Source: Consotaella aegiceratis (GTDB lineage: Bacteria; Pseudomonadota; Alphaproteobacteria; Rhizobiales; Rhizobiaceae). Taken from it: a stretch of DNA of 64,000 bases. How positions within the stretch are numbered: position 1 is the first letter of the stretch; the number at the start of each line of letters is the position of its first letter. Shown here one piece after another: positions 44,494-53,402 of the stretch. The DNA lies in assembly GCF_036541425.1 (NCBI RefSeq), contig NZ_JAZHFT010000002.1:186001-250000 (forward strand). The letters are read 5' to 3'. The notes beneath the pieces were generated by a model, which saw nothing but the letters and a program-made list of their open reading frames with translations, had not been told where the DNA came from and ran no database searches. A program made the position numbers and the translations under genes.

Positions 44494-46047
44494 ATGCATC
44501 CGCGTATCGAGCTTTCCGGCATCACCAAACGATTTCCGGGCGTCCTGGCCAATGACGCGGTATCCTTCAAGGTCCGGCCCGGCGAGATCCACGCGCTTCT
44601 CGGCGAGAACGGCGCCGGCAAGTCGACCCTCGTCAAGATCATCTACGGCGTGCTGCAGGCCGACGAGGGCGACATCCTCTGGGATGGCCGCGAGGTGACG
44701 ATCGGCTCGCCGCGCGAGGCGCGTGCCCACGGCATCGGCATGGTCTTCCAGCACTTCTCGCTGTTCGAGGCGATGACGGTGCTCGAAAACATCGCGCTCG
44801 GCATGGACAACCCGCCGCCCCGCCGCGAACTGGAAAACGAGATCAGGCGGGTTCTCGAATCCTATGGCCTAGCGCTCGATCCGCATCGCGACGTCCACAC
44901 CCTGTCGGTGGGCGAGCGGCAGCGCATCGAGATCGTGCGGGCGCTGCTGCAGAAGCCCAAGCTGCTGATCATGGACGAGCCGACCTCGGTGCTGACGCCG
45001 CAGGAGGTCGACGAGCTCTTCACCACGTTGCGCCAGCTGGCGTCCGAGGGCTGCTCCATCCTCTACATTTCGCACAAGCTGGAAGAGATCAAAGCCCTGT
45101 GCGGCAGCGCCACGATCATGCGCGGCGGCCGGGTGGTCGCGACCTGCGATCCGGCCCAGGAGACGGCGCGCTCGATGGCCGAGATGATGATCGGCGGCAA
45201 TCTGAAGGATATCGAGGGCCGCAACGGCCGCAGCGGCGGAGAGCTCCGTTTCACGGTCGAGGCCGTGTCGGCGCCGGGCGAGCCGCCCTTCGGCACGAGT
45301 CTCAACGAGGTTTCCTTTTCCGTCTCGGCCGGTGAAATCCTGGGGATCGCCGGTGTCGCCGGCAACGGTCAGAACGAGCTTCTGAGCGTGCTCTCGGGCG
45401 AACGGCGACGCGGCGTCACCGGACGGATCCTGATCGACGGCAGCGACGTGACCAATCTCGGCGTCACCGATCGGCGGCGCGCGGGTCTCGCCAGCGTCCC
45501 GGAAGAGCGCAACGGTCATGCGGCGGTGCCGGGCATGTCGCTGGCCGAAAATGCGATCCTGTCGGCGCGAACGCGCAAGCGCCTCGCCTCCGGCGGCCTG
45601 CTGAAAGGCGGAGCCGCCAAGGCCTTCGCCAGCTCTGTGATCTCTGCCTTCTCGGTCAAGGCCACCGGCGCCAAGGGCGCCGCGGGCAGCCTGTCGGGCG
45701 GCAACCTGCAGAAGTACATCATGGGCCGCGAGATCATGCAGGAGCCGGCGGTCCTGGTCGTGGCGCAGCCGACCTGGGGTGTCGACGCGGGCGCTGCGAG
45801 CTTCATTCGCCAGTCGATGGTGGATCTCGCCGCTTCGGGCTCGGCGATCGTGGTGATCAGCCAGGATCTCGACGAGTTGCTGGCGCTCTCCGATCGGATC
45901 GCCGTCATCAACCGGGGGCATCTCTCCGTGGCCACGGACGTGGCCAGCGTGTCGATCGAGGAGTTGGGACTGCTGATGGGCGGGGTCCATGGCAAGGGCG
46001 CAGCAAGCCAGGCGGCTGCAGCGGAGGGGATCGCACATGGTGCTTAG
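44494..46047 (+). CDS. ABC transporter ATP-binding protein, BMP/nucleoside type
   Basis: A 517-residue ATPase with two ABC cassettes, as in nucleoside (NupA/BMP-type) and ribose-type importers. The first has LLGENGAGKSTLVKIIYG, the signature LSVGERQRIEIVRAL and Walker B LLIMDEPTS. The second has a degenerate Walker A (GVAGNGQNELLSVL) and SLSGGNLQKYIMGREI; its Walker B reads VLVVAQPTWG, so it may be non-hydrolytic, as is common for such second cassettes. The genes for two permeases and a BMP lipoprotein-like binding protein follow, and purine genes surround the set, supporting nucleoside or purine uptake. Confidence 0.93.
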   Translation: MHPRIELSGITKRFPGVLANDAVSFKVRPGEIHALLGENGAGKSTLVKIIYGVLQADEGDILWDGREVTIGSPREARAHGIGMVFQHFSLFEAMTVLENIALGMDNPPPRRELENEIRRVLESYGLALDPHRDVHTLSVGERQRIEIVRALLQKPKLLIMDEPTSVLTPQEVDELFTTLRQLASEGCSILYISHKLEEIKALCGSATIMRGGRVVATCDPAQETARSMAEMMIGGNLKDIEGRNGRSGGELRFTVEAVSAPGEPPFGTSLNEVSFSVSAGEILGIAGVAGNGQNELLSVLSGERRRGVTGRILIDGSDVTNLGVTDRRRAGLASVPEERNGHAAVPGMSLAENAILSARTRKRLASGGLLKGGAAKAFASSVISAFSVKATGAKGAAGSLSGGNLQKYIMGREIMQEPAVLVVAQPTWGVDAGAASFIRQSMVDLAASGSAIVVISQDLDELLALSDRIAVINRGHLSVATDVASVSIEELGLLMGGVHGKGAASQAAAAEGIAHGA

Positions 46048-47170
46048 GCTCGAAGCGCGGCGGGAGCCCTCGGTTGCCATGGTGCTCGCTTCGCCGGTGA
46101 TGGCGGTCCTCGCCACGCTGGTCGTCGGCGCGATTCTCTTCACCCTGCTCGGCTATGACGGTCTGGGCGCGGTGACGAAGATCTTCATCGAACCGTTGTT
46201 CAACCCCTATCGCTGGCAGGACCTGCTGGTGAAGGCGGCACCACTGGCGATGATCGCGCTCGGCCTGTCGATCGGCTTTCGCGCCAATGTCTGGAACATC
46301 GGCGCCGAGGGTCAGTACGTCGTCGGCGGTCTCGCCGGCACCGGCGTCGCTCTCCTCACCTACGACATGGCGGGATACTGGATCCTGCCGGCGATGATCG
46401 GCGCTGGCATCCTCGGCGGCATGGCCTATGCGGCGATCCCGGCGGTTCTGAAGACGCGCTTCTCCGTCAACGAGATCCTCACCAGCCTGATGCTGAACTA
46501 CGTGGCGTTTCAGCTTCTCTACTATCTGATGCGCGGGCCGTGGAAGGACCCGATGGGGTTCAACTTTCCGCAGACGGTGCTGTTCACCGAATGGCAGACG
46601 CTGCCCATGGTCGTGCCGGGCACGCTGATCCATCTCGGCGTCCCGATGGCCGGCGCGCTGGCGCTCCTCGTCTGGTTTCTGGTGGCGCGAACGGTGACCG
46701 GCTTCCAGATCCGCGTCTTCGGCCAGGCGCCCATGGCGGCGCGCTACGGCGGTTTCCACGAAAGCGGCACGGTGTGGATGTCGATGCTGATCGGCGGCGG
46801 ACTGGCCGGTCTCGCCGGCGTGCTGGAGGCCTCCGGCCCGTTCGGCCAGATGGTCCCCGCCTTCCCGGCCGGATACGGCTACACCGCCATCATCGTCGCC
46901 TTTCTCGGACGGCTCCACCCGATCGGCATCCTGCTCGCCGCCCTGGTGCTGGCGCTCACCTATGTGGGCGGCGAAAGTGCCCAGACCGCAATCCGGCTTC
47001 CCTCGGCCGCCGTCGGCGTGTTCCAGGCCATGATGCTGTTCTTCCTGCTCGCCGCCGACGTCCTGGTGCGTTACCGTCTGGTCAATCGCACCGTCGGCCC
47101 TGCGGTGCATGCCGCCAAGGCCGGGGCGGTCGTCGAGACCGCCCCCCGCGAACCGGAGACCGTGGCATGA
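46037..47170 (+). CDS. ABC transporter permease (nucleoside type, 1)
   Basis: A 377-residue inner-membrane permease with about nine or ten hydrophobic segments. Family motifs are LSIGFRANVWNIGAEGQYVVGG and FSVNEILTSLMLNYVAFQLLYYLM in parts. The start at 46037 overlaps the ATPase gene by 11 bases, and the last four bases overlap the second permease (ATGA). It pairs with the 47167 gene to form the membrane channel of the importer. A purine nucleoside substrate is inferred from the neighbours. Confidence 0.92.
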   Translation: MVLRLEARREPSVAMVLASPVMAVLATLVVGAILFTLLGYDGLGAVTKIFIEPLFNPYRWQDLLVKAAPLAMIALGLSIGFRANVWNIGAEGQYVVGGLAGTGVALLTYDMAGYWILPAMIGAGILGGMAYAAIPAVLKTRFSVNEILTSLMLNYVAFQLLYYLMRGPWKDPMGFNFPQTVLFTEWQTLPMVVPGTLIHLGVPMAGALALLVWFLVARTVTGFQIRVFGQAPMAARYGGFHESGTVWMSMLIGGGLAGLAGVLEASGPFGQMVPAFPAGYGYTAIIVAFLGRLHPIGILLAALVLALTYVGGESAQTAIRLPSAAVGVFQAMMLFFLLAADVLVRYRLVNRTVGPAVHAAKAGAVVETAPREPETVA

Positions 47171-48093
47171 CCCTCGCCGTCTTCGTCTCCATCCTGATGA
47201 CGGTGGTCGCGGCCGCGACGCCGCTCCTGCTGGCCGCCCTCGGCGAACTGGTCGTCGAGAAATCGGGCGTGCTCAATCTCGGCGTAGAAGGGCTGATGCT
47301 GATCGGCGCCGTCACCGCCTTCGCGGTCTCCGTTTCCACCGGCTCGCCCGCTCTCGGCGCGCTCGCCTCGATGGTGCCGGCAGCCGCCGCAGCCGGCATC
47401 TTCGCCTGTCTGACCCTGGGGCTTGCCGCCAATCAGGTCGCCACGGGGCTGGCGCTGACCATCTTCGGCACCGGCATCTCGGCGCTGGCCGGCGCTCCCT
47501 TCGTCGGCATCACCACCGCGCGGCTGGGTCCGATCTTTCCGGATTTTCTGGCCAACGATCCCTATCTGCGGCTGATCTTCGGCCATTCTCCCCTGGTCTA
47601 CGTCTCGCTCATCCTGACGGTCGCGGTCTGGTGGTTCCTGAAGCACAGCCGCTCGGGCCTGATCCTGCGCGCGGTCGGCGAGTCCGACGAGGCCGCCCAC
47701 TCGATCGGATATCCGGTCCTGAAGGTGCGGGCGCTCGCCATCCTCTTCGGCGGCGCCATGGCCGGGCTCGGCGGTGCCTATTCCTCTTTGGTCGTCACCC
47801 CCATGTGGGCGGAAAAGCTGACCGCCGGCCGTGGCTGGATCGCCATCGCGCTGGTGGTCTTCGCCTCGTGGCGGCCGGGCCGGCTCGCGGCCGGCGCTTA
47901 TCTCTTCGGTGCCGTCATCACGCTCGAGCTGCAGACCAAGGCGGCGGGCTTTTCGGCGCTCGCGCCGGAGTTCATGTCGAGCCTTCCCTATCTGGCGACG
48001 ATCGCCGTCCTGGTCGCGATCTCGATGGGGCGCCGCAGCGCCAAGACAACCGCGCCCGCCTGCCTCGGCAAGCCTTTTCGCGCCAGCGCGTAA
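47167..48093 (+). CDS. ABC transporter permease (nucleoside type, 2)
   Basis: A 308-residue inner-membrane permease with about eight to ten hydrophobic segments. The N-terminal family motif is GELVVEKSGVLNLGVEGLML; GLAANQVATGLALTIFGTG, VGESDEAAHSIGYPV and GGAYSSLVVTPMWAEKLTAG are typical of the second permease of BMP-type importers. It overlaps the first permease by four bases and precedes the binding-protein gene by about 40 bases. Confidence 0.92.
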   Translation: MTLAVFVSILMTVVAAATPLLLAALGELVVEKSGVLNLGVEGLMLIGAVTAFAVSVSTGSPALGALASMVPAAAAAGIFACLTLGLAANQVATGLALTIFGTGISALAGAPFVGITTARLGPIFPDFLANDPYLRLIFGHSPLVYVSLILTVAVWWFLKHSRSGLILRAVGESDEAAHSIGYPVLKVRALAILFGGAMAGLGGAYSSLVVTPMWAEKLTAGRGWIAIALVVFASWRPGRLAAGAYLFGAVITLELQTKAAGFSALAPEFMSSLPYLATIAVLVAISMGRRSAKTTAPACLGKPFRASA

Positions 48094-48133
48094 TCCCAGC
48101 AGGAACAATGAGGAGCAACAAGGAGTGACGTCG

Positions 48134-49234
48134 ATGTTCAATTCCACCCGCCGCCGGATGATCGCCGGCGCCGCCGCGCTGGCCGCAGCGGCCACGGTCG
48201 CGCTGCCGGCCTTTGCCCAGGACGCCCTTTCGACACCGAAGGACAAGGTCAAGGCGGCCTTCGTCTATGTCGGTCCGGTCGGCGACTACGGCTATTCGTT
48301 CGCCCACGACCAGGGCCGCAAGTACCTGGAGGAGAAGCTTGGCGACAAGGTGGAGACCACCTTCGTCGAGAACGTGCCGGAAGGCCCGGACACCGAGCGC
48401 GTGTTGCGTCAGCTCGCCCAGGACGGCAACGACATCATCTTCGCCACCTCCTTCGGCTTCATGAACCCCACGGTGAAGGTCGCTCAGCAGTTCCCGAACG
48501 TCGCGTTCGACCACGCGACCGGGTACAAGAAGAACGACACCAACATGGGCATCTACAATTCGCGCTTCTATCAGGGGCGCGCCGTGCTCGGCACGATCGC
48601 GGCGATGATGTCCAAGACCGGCAAGGCCGGCTACGTCGCCTCCTTCCCGATCCCCGAGGTGGTGATGGGCATCGACGCCTTCACGCTCGCCGCCCGCAAG
48701 GTCAACCCGGACTTCGAAGTGCAGGTGGTATGGGTCAACTCCTGGTACGATCCGGCCAAGGAGGCGGACGCCACCAAGGCCCTGCTCGACCAGGGGGCGG
48801 ACGTCATCACCCAGCATACCGACTCGCCGGCGCCGCTGCAGGCCGCCGAGGAGCGTGGCGCCATCGCTTTCGGCCAGGCCTGGGACATGTCGAGCTTCGC
48901 GCCCAACGCCCACATGACGGCGATCGTCGACCATTGGGGTCCGTACTATGTCGAAGAGGTCCAGGCGCTGCTCGACGGCACTTGGAAGCCGCGCGACATC
49001 TGGGGCGGCATGAAGGAAGACATCCTCGAAATGGCGCCCTTCAACGACAAGATGCCCGACGACGTGAAGGCGGCGGCTCAGAAGATCATCGACGACACTA
49101 AGGCGGGCAACTACGAGATCTTCACCGGCCCGATCTACGACCAGAGCGGCGAACTGAAGGTCAAGGAAGGCGAGGTCATCCCGGACGAGCAGCTTCTGCA
49201 GCTCGACTGGTACGTTCAGGGCGTGAAGTCCTGA
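48134..49234 (+). CDS. BMP-family ABC transporter substrate-binding protein
   Basis: A 366-residue periplasmic binding protein of the BMP/PnrA family, which binds nucleosides or related ligands. The signal peptide has a double-arginine start (STRRRMIAGAAAL) and probable cleavage after AFA. Core signatures are FVYVGPVGDYGYSFAHDQGR, GNDIIFATSFGFM, GKAGYVASFPIPEV and ITQHTDSPAPLQAAEERG. No lipobox cysteine is visible, so it is probably soluble in the periplasm. An AAGGAG ribosome site precedes the ATG. It closes the transporter operon and a strong terminator lies about 90 bases downstream. Confidence 0.94.
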   Translation: MFNSTRRRMIAGAAALAAAATVALPAFAQDALSTPKDKVKAAFVYVGPVGDYGYSFAHDQGRKYLEEKLGDKVETTFVENVPEGPDTERVLRQLAQDGNDIIFATSFGFMNPTVKVAQQFPNVAFDHATGYKKNDTNMGIYNSRFYQGRAVLGTIAAMMSKTGKAGYVASFPIPEVVMGIDAFTLAARKVNPDFEVQVVWVNSWYDPAKEADATKALLDQGADVITQHTDSPAPLQAAEERGAIAFGQAWDMSSFAPNAHMTAIVDHWGPYYVEEVQALLDGTWKPRDIWGGMKEDILEMAPFNDKMPDDVKAAAQKIIDDTKAGNYEIFTGPIYDQSGELKVKEGEVIPDEQLLQLDWYVQGVKS

Positions 49235-49320
49235 GCCCAAGACCGAGCGCGATCGTCCGCCGGCTCGAATGGCCGCTTCTTGTGACCACTGGACGGGCGG
49301 CACCGCCTGACGAAAGATCG

Positions 49321-49340
49321 AGGGGCGCTTCGGCGCCCCT
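49321..49340 (+). terminator. Intrinsic terminator with TTCG tetraloop after the ABC transporter operon
   Basis: AGGGGCGC-TTCG-GCGCCCCT: a perfect eight-base GC-rich stem with a stable TTCG tetraloop, followed by TGCTTTGCC, a modest T-rich tail. It lies between the binding-protein gene and puuD and should end most transcription of the transporter operon, so puuD-guaD probably has its own promoter. Confidence 0.75.
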
Positions 49341-49396
49341 TGCTTTGCCTGCCGTCTGCGCCGGCATCAAACCCTCTATGGAGACGAACGCCGACC

Positions 49397-50647
49397 ATGT
49401 GGTCCTATTTCTATGAATGGCTGAGCTTCGCCGTGCGCTGGCTGCATGTCATCGCGGCGATGGCGTGGATCGGCGAGTCGTTCTACTTCATCGCGCTCGA
49501 TCTGGGCCTGCGCAAACACCGCGTGCTGCCGGACGGCGTTTCCGGCGAGGCATGGCAGGTGCACGGGGGCGGCTTCTACCATCTGCAGAAGTACACCGTG
49601 GCGCCCGCCGAGATGCCGGAGGACCTGCACTGGTTCAAATGGGAGAGCTACACGACCTGGCTGTCGGGCGCGGCGCTGCTCTTCCTGGTCTATTACGTCG
49701 GGGCCGACCTGCACCTGATCGATCCGCATAAGGCCGACCTCTCGCCGCTTTCGGCCAGCCTGATCTCGATCGCCGGCATCGCCCTCGGCTGGATCGTCTA
49801 TGACTGGCTCTGCAAGTCGCCGCTCAAGAGAAACGATACGGCTCTCCTGGCCGCGCTCGCGATCTACGTGGTCGTCGCCAGCTACCTGTTCTCGCAGATC
49901 TTCTCGGGGCGCGGCGCCATGCTCCAGACCGGCGCGCTGATCGCCACCGTCATGACGGCCAACGTCTTCTTCCTGATCATCCCGAACCAGAAGATCGTGG
50001 TGGCCGATCTCAAGGCCGGCCGGACGCCCGACCCGCAGCTCGGTCTGGACGCCAAGCAGCGCTCGCTGCACAACAACTACATCACCCTGCCGGTGATCTT
50101 CCTGATGCTCTCCAATCACTATCCACTGGCCTTCGCCACCGAGTGGAACTGGGCGATCGCCGGCCTCGTGATGTTGACGGGCGCCGTCATCCGGCACTTC
50201 TTCAACACCAAGCACAAGACCGGCCGCCAGCTCTATTGGTGCTGGGGCGTCGCCGCCGTGCTTTTCGTCGTCATCATCGCCTTGTCCGGCTTCCCGGGCT
50301 GGAACGCGGGATCGCCCGAGGCCGACGACACCGCCGCGCACGAGTGGACGCAGGATCCCCAATTGGCGCTCGCCACCTCGCCGGAGTTTGCGGACGCGAC
50401 GATGATCGTGCAGTCGCGCTGCTCCATGTGCCATGCGCGCGAGCCGCTCTGGCCCGGCGTCAGCCACGCCCCGCGCGATGTCCTGCTGGAGACCGAAGCC
50501 GACATCGTGCACAATTGGACCCGCATCGAGACCCAAGCCGTGAGGAGCCACGCCATGCCGCCCGGCAATGTGACCGAACTCGAACCCGAGGAGCGCTTGG
50601 CGCTTGCCCAATGGATCGCGTCGGGCGACGGGCTCTACCACCCGTGA
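49397..50647 (+). CDS. puuD: Membrane urate oxidase with cytochrome c domain (PuuD)
   Basis: A 416-residue membrane protein of the PuuD type, which oxidises urate to 5-hydroxyisourate and passes electrons to the respiratory chain. It begins with MWSYFYEWLSFAVRWLHVI and has about eight membrane segments with histidines (WLHVIAAMAWIGESFYF, GGGFYHLQKYTVAP, LHNNYITLPVIFLMLSNHYP). The C-terminal ~90 residues are a cytochrome c domain with the haem motif CSMCH and the likely axial methionine in HAMPPGNVT. It replaces the soluble uricase. The last four bases overlap guaD. Confidence 0.94.
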   Translation: MWSYFYEWLSFAVRWLHVIAAMAWIGESFYFIALDLGLRKHRVLPDGVSGEAWQVHGGGFYHLQKYTVAPAEMPEDLHWFKWESYTTWLSGAALLFLVYYVGADLHLIDPHKADLSPLSASLISIAGIALGWIVYDWLCKSPLKRNDTALLAALAIYVVVASYLFSQIFSGRGAMLQTGALIATVMTANVFFLIIPNQKIVVADLKAGRTPDPQLGLDAKQRSLHNNYITLPVIFLMLSNHYPLAFATEWNWAIAGLVMLTGAVIRHFFNTKHKTGRQLYWCWGVAAVLFVVIIALSGFPGWNAGSPEADDTAAHEWTQDPQLALATSPEFADATMIVQSRCSMCHAREPLWPGVSHAPRDVLLETEADIVHNWTRIETQAVRSHAMPPGNVTELEPEERLALAQWIASGDGLYHP

Positions 50648-52050
50648 CCGACGCTGCTGCCCAAGGCGCGCGCGAAACCTTCGCGCTTCGCGGCCGGCTG
50701 CTGACCTTCGATGGCGATCCCGCCGTCGACGGACCGTCCGCCGTGCGCTTCTGGGAGGACGGTCTGTTGATCGTGGCGGATGGTCTGATCCGCGACATCG
50801 GCGAAGCCGCCGACCTGCTGCCGGGCAAGGCCAAGGGCCTGCGCGTGGTCGACCACCAGCCGCATCTGGTGATGGCCGGCTTCATCGACCCGCATCTGCA
50901 CATGCCGCAGACGCAGGTGATCGCCTCCTTCGGCACCGAGCTGATGGAATGGCTCTCGCGCTACACCTTCCCGGAGGAAAGCCGCTATGGCGACCCGGCG
51001 GTGGCAGCGGCCGGCGCGAAGTTTCTGCTCGACGAGCTCCTGCGCAACGGCACCACCAGCGCCGCGGTCTACTGCACCTCGCATCCCCAGTCGGTGGACG
51101 CCTTCTTCGCCGAAGCAGCGCAGCGGAACGTGCGGATGGTCGCGGGCAAGGTGATGATGGATCGCGGCGCGCCGGATGCGCTGCTCGACACGGCGCAGTC
51201 CGGCTACGACCAGTCCAAGGCATTGATTGCGCGGTGGCACGCGAAGGGCCGCCTGGCCTATGCCGTCACCCCGCGCTTCGCCCCCACCTCCAGCGAGGCC
51301 CAACTCGAGGCCGCCGGCGCGCTGGCGCGCGAATATCCCGATCTGCACATCCAGACGCATCTGTCGGAAAACCAGGCTGAGATCGCATTCGTGCGCGACG
51401 CTTTTCCCTGGTCGAAGGACTATACCGAAGTCTATGAGCGCTTCGGGCTGGTGCGCGACAAGGCGCTGTTCGGCCATTGCATCCACCTCTCCGACCGCGA
51501 GAGGGCGGCGCTGGCCGGCGCGCGGGCCAGCGCGATCTTCTGCCCGACCTCCAACCTCTTTCTCGGCTCCGGCCTGTTCGATCTTGCCACCGCGCGGGCC
51601 GCCGGCCTCAAGGTGGGATTGGCGACCGACATCGGCGGCGGCACCAGCTACTCCATGCTTCAGACGGCCGCCGAAGCCTATAAGGTGCTGGCTCTCAGGG
51701 GCCAACGGCTGCCGCCCGTCGAGGCCTTCCACATGATGACGGCCGGCAATGCCAGGGCGCTTGGTCACGACAACAGGATCGGCCGGCTCGAACCGGGGCT
51801 GGAAGCCGACATCGTGGTCCTGGACAGCGCCGCCACCGCCGCCCAACGCCGCCGCATGGAGCGCGTCGAGACGCTGGGCGAAGAGCTGTTCTGCCTCATG
51901 ATGATGGGAGACGACCGCTCGGTGGTCGCCACCTATGCCGGCGGCCGCCGTCTCCACGAGCGCGACGCCCCGCTGCAGCGGACACTGCCGGCGCGGCAGG
52001 ACTTCAGTCCAGCCGTGCTGCGAGACGATGGCCAGGCTCCGCAGCAGTGA
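50644..52050 (+). CDS. guaD: Guanine deaminase (GuaD)
   Basis: A 468-residue amidohydrolase that deaminates guanine to xanthine. Zinc ligands and family motifs are GFIDPHLHMPQTQVIASFG, TTSAAVYCTSHPQSVDAFF, IQTHLSENQAEI, LFGHCIHLSDRE, FCPTSNLFLGSGLFDL and VGLATDIGGGTSYSML. It starts with GTG at 50644, overlapping the puuD stop (GTGA). An open frame runs further upstream inside puuD in another register. With XDH and PuuD it supplies the first steps of guanine breakdown. Confidence 0.95.
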   Translation: MTDAAAQGARETFALRGRLLTFDGDPAVDGPSAVRFWEDGLLIVADGLIRDIGEAADLLPGKAKGLRVVDHQPHLVMAGFIDPHLHMPQTQVIASFGTELMEWLSRYTFPEESRYGDPAVAAAGAKFLLDELLRNGTTSAAVYCTSHPQSVDAFFAEAAQRNVRMVAGKVMMDRGAPDALLDTAQSGYDQSKALIARWHAKGRLAYAVTPRFAPTSSEAQLEAAGALAREYPDLHIQTHLSENQAEIAFVRDAFPWSKDYTEVYERFGLVRDKALFGHCIHLSDRERAALAGARASAIFCPTSNLFLGSGLFDLATARAAGLKVGLATDIGGGTSYSMLQTAAEAYKVLALRGQRLPPVEAFHMMTAGNARALGHDNRIGRLEPGLEADIVVLDSAATAAQRRRMERVETLGEELFCLMMMGDDRSVVATYAGGRRLHERDAPLQRTLPARQDFSPAVLRDDGQAPQQ

Positions 52051-52162
52051 ACGGTTGCCCGACCAACTTCCCCTACGGTAGACTCTCGCAACGCCCATCG
52101 GATCTGCTATTGATCGAGGTCTGCGTGGTTCTCCGCCACCGGCTGCCGATCGGGATGAAGCG

Positions 52163-52639
52163 ATGAAGATCTTGATGCTTTGGGGCGTAATTCTCGAAAT
52201 CATGGTGCTCGGCACGACGGCCGCGGCGGCGGATGAGACGCCGGCTCGGCAGGCCGAAATCGAGCAGTGCCTGGCCGACAGCGAGCAGCCGGCCGACTGC
52301 ATCGGGCTCACCCTCGAAACCTGTCTGGACGCTGCCGGGACGTTCGAAGACCAATATGCCTGCTATGACGACGAAACGGCGGGCTGGGACGCGATCCTGA
52401 ACCAGTATTATCAAGCCGACATGGCGCAATTGAAGGAGCTCGCGGCCGGTTCGACGACCAACGAAGAGGCGGCGAACGCCTTTCAGAAAGCGCAACGCGC
52501 CTGGATTGCCTTTCGCGATGCCGAATGCGATGCGGAGTTCGCCGAACTCGCCACCGGCATGATCGATTCACAGCTCAACCTGGCCGACTGCCTGAACAGG
52601 ATGACGGCCGAGCGCGCCATCGAGATCCGGCCGCAGTAA
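52163..52639 (+). CDS. Periplasmic DUF1311/LprI-like protein
   Basis: A 158-residue secreted protein. The N-terminus MKILMLWGVILEIMVLGTT is a signal peptide with cleavage near AAA-ADE. The mature part has the cysteine pattern of DUF1311/LprI-like (lysozyme-inhibitor-related) proteins: QCLADSEQPADC, ETCLDAAGTFEDQYACYDDE and AQRAWIAFRDAECDAEFAEL, with a final CLNRMTAERA. Cysteines probably pair. It stands alone about 110 bases after guaD; no link to purine metabolism is implied. Confidence 0.8.
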   Translation: MKILMLWGVILEIMVLGTTAAAADETPARQAEIEQCLADSEQPADCIGLTLETCLDAAGTFEDQYACYDDETAGWDAILNQYYQADMAQLKELAAGSTTNEEAANAFQKAQRAWIAFRDAECDAEFAELATGMIDSQLNLADCLNRMTAERAIEIRPQ

Positions 52640-52696
52640 GCCGCTTGAGGCACCGACCCTGCGGACCACCGCGGGAATCGGTTTCGTCTCCTCAAT

Positions 52697-53308
52697 TCAA
52701 TAGAGATCGGTGCGCATCGTGCGGTCGTAGCTCGCGTCGATCGCCTCGGCCTCCGCCGCATTGCCGCCCGACATCGCGGCCTTCATCTGGCCGACGCTCG
52801 GCAGCGCATGCCGGTCGAGTTTCGCCTCTTCCGACCACAGTCCGGCGCGGTTGATCGCCCGGCCGCAGTGGAACAGGACCTGGTCGATCGCCATGACGAT
52901 GGCCGTCTTCGGCGTCTTTCCGCCTTCCTGCAAGGTGGCCAGAAGCTCCGGCGCCGTCGAGACGTGGGCTCGCCCGTTGATGCGCATGAAGATGCTGAGG
53001 CCGGGAAACAGGAACAGCATCGCGATCCGATCGTCCTCGACCAGGTTGCGCATGGATTCGATGCGGTTGTTGCCGGTCCAGTCGGCGAAGGTGACGTGTC
53101 GGTCGTCGAGCGCCTTGACGAACCCGGCTTCCCCTCCGCGCGGCGAAGCGTCGAGCCCTTCCGGCCGGCCGGTCGCCAGACAGAAGAAGGTCGCGGCGGC
53201 CAGATACTCCCGGTGAAACGACGTGAGATGCGGCAGCACGCCGTTCTGGATGCACTCGGACGGCGCGTCGTAAAGGATGTCCAGGTCGGATCCGTCAAGA
53301 CTGTCCAT
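52697..53308 (-). CDS. Pyridoxamine-5'-phosphate-oxidase-like FMN flavoprotein
   Basis: A 203-residue PPOX-type split-barrel protein of the MSMEG_1061-like group. Features are FFCLATGRPEGLDASPRGGEAGF, VTFADWTGNNRIESMRNLVED and FLFPGLSIFMRINGRAHVS, with VLFHCGRAINRAGLW near the end. Such proteins bind FMN or F420 and reduce varied substrates. The start at 53308 has a GGAGACGACC region upstream. It diverges from the AraC gene at 53403 across 94 bases, a classic regulator-target arrangement. Confidence 0.87.
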   Translation of the reverse strand: MDSLDGSDLDILYDAPSECIQNGVLPHLTSFHREYLAAATFFCLATGRPEGLDASPRGGEAGFVKALDDRHVTFADWTGNNRIESMRNLVEDDRIAMLFLFPGLSIFMRINGRAHVSTAPELLATLQEGGKTPKTAIVMAIDQVLFHCGRAINRAGLWSEEAKLDRHALPSVGQMKAAMSGGNAAEAEAIDASYDRTMRTDLY

Positions 53309-53402
53309 GGAGGTCGTCTCCTTGATGAGCTTGCACCTTGTGTTAGCCCGTCGCACATGGCTAAAATCAGAAGAACAAGCCAATCAGTAACGCTTTGGCG
53401 CC

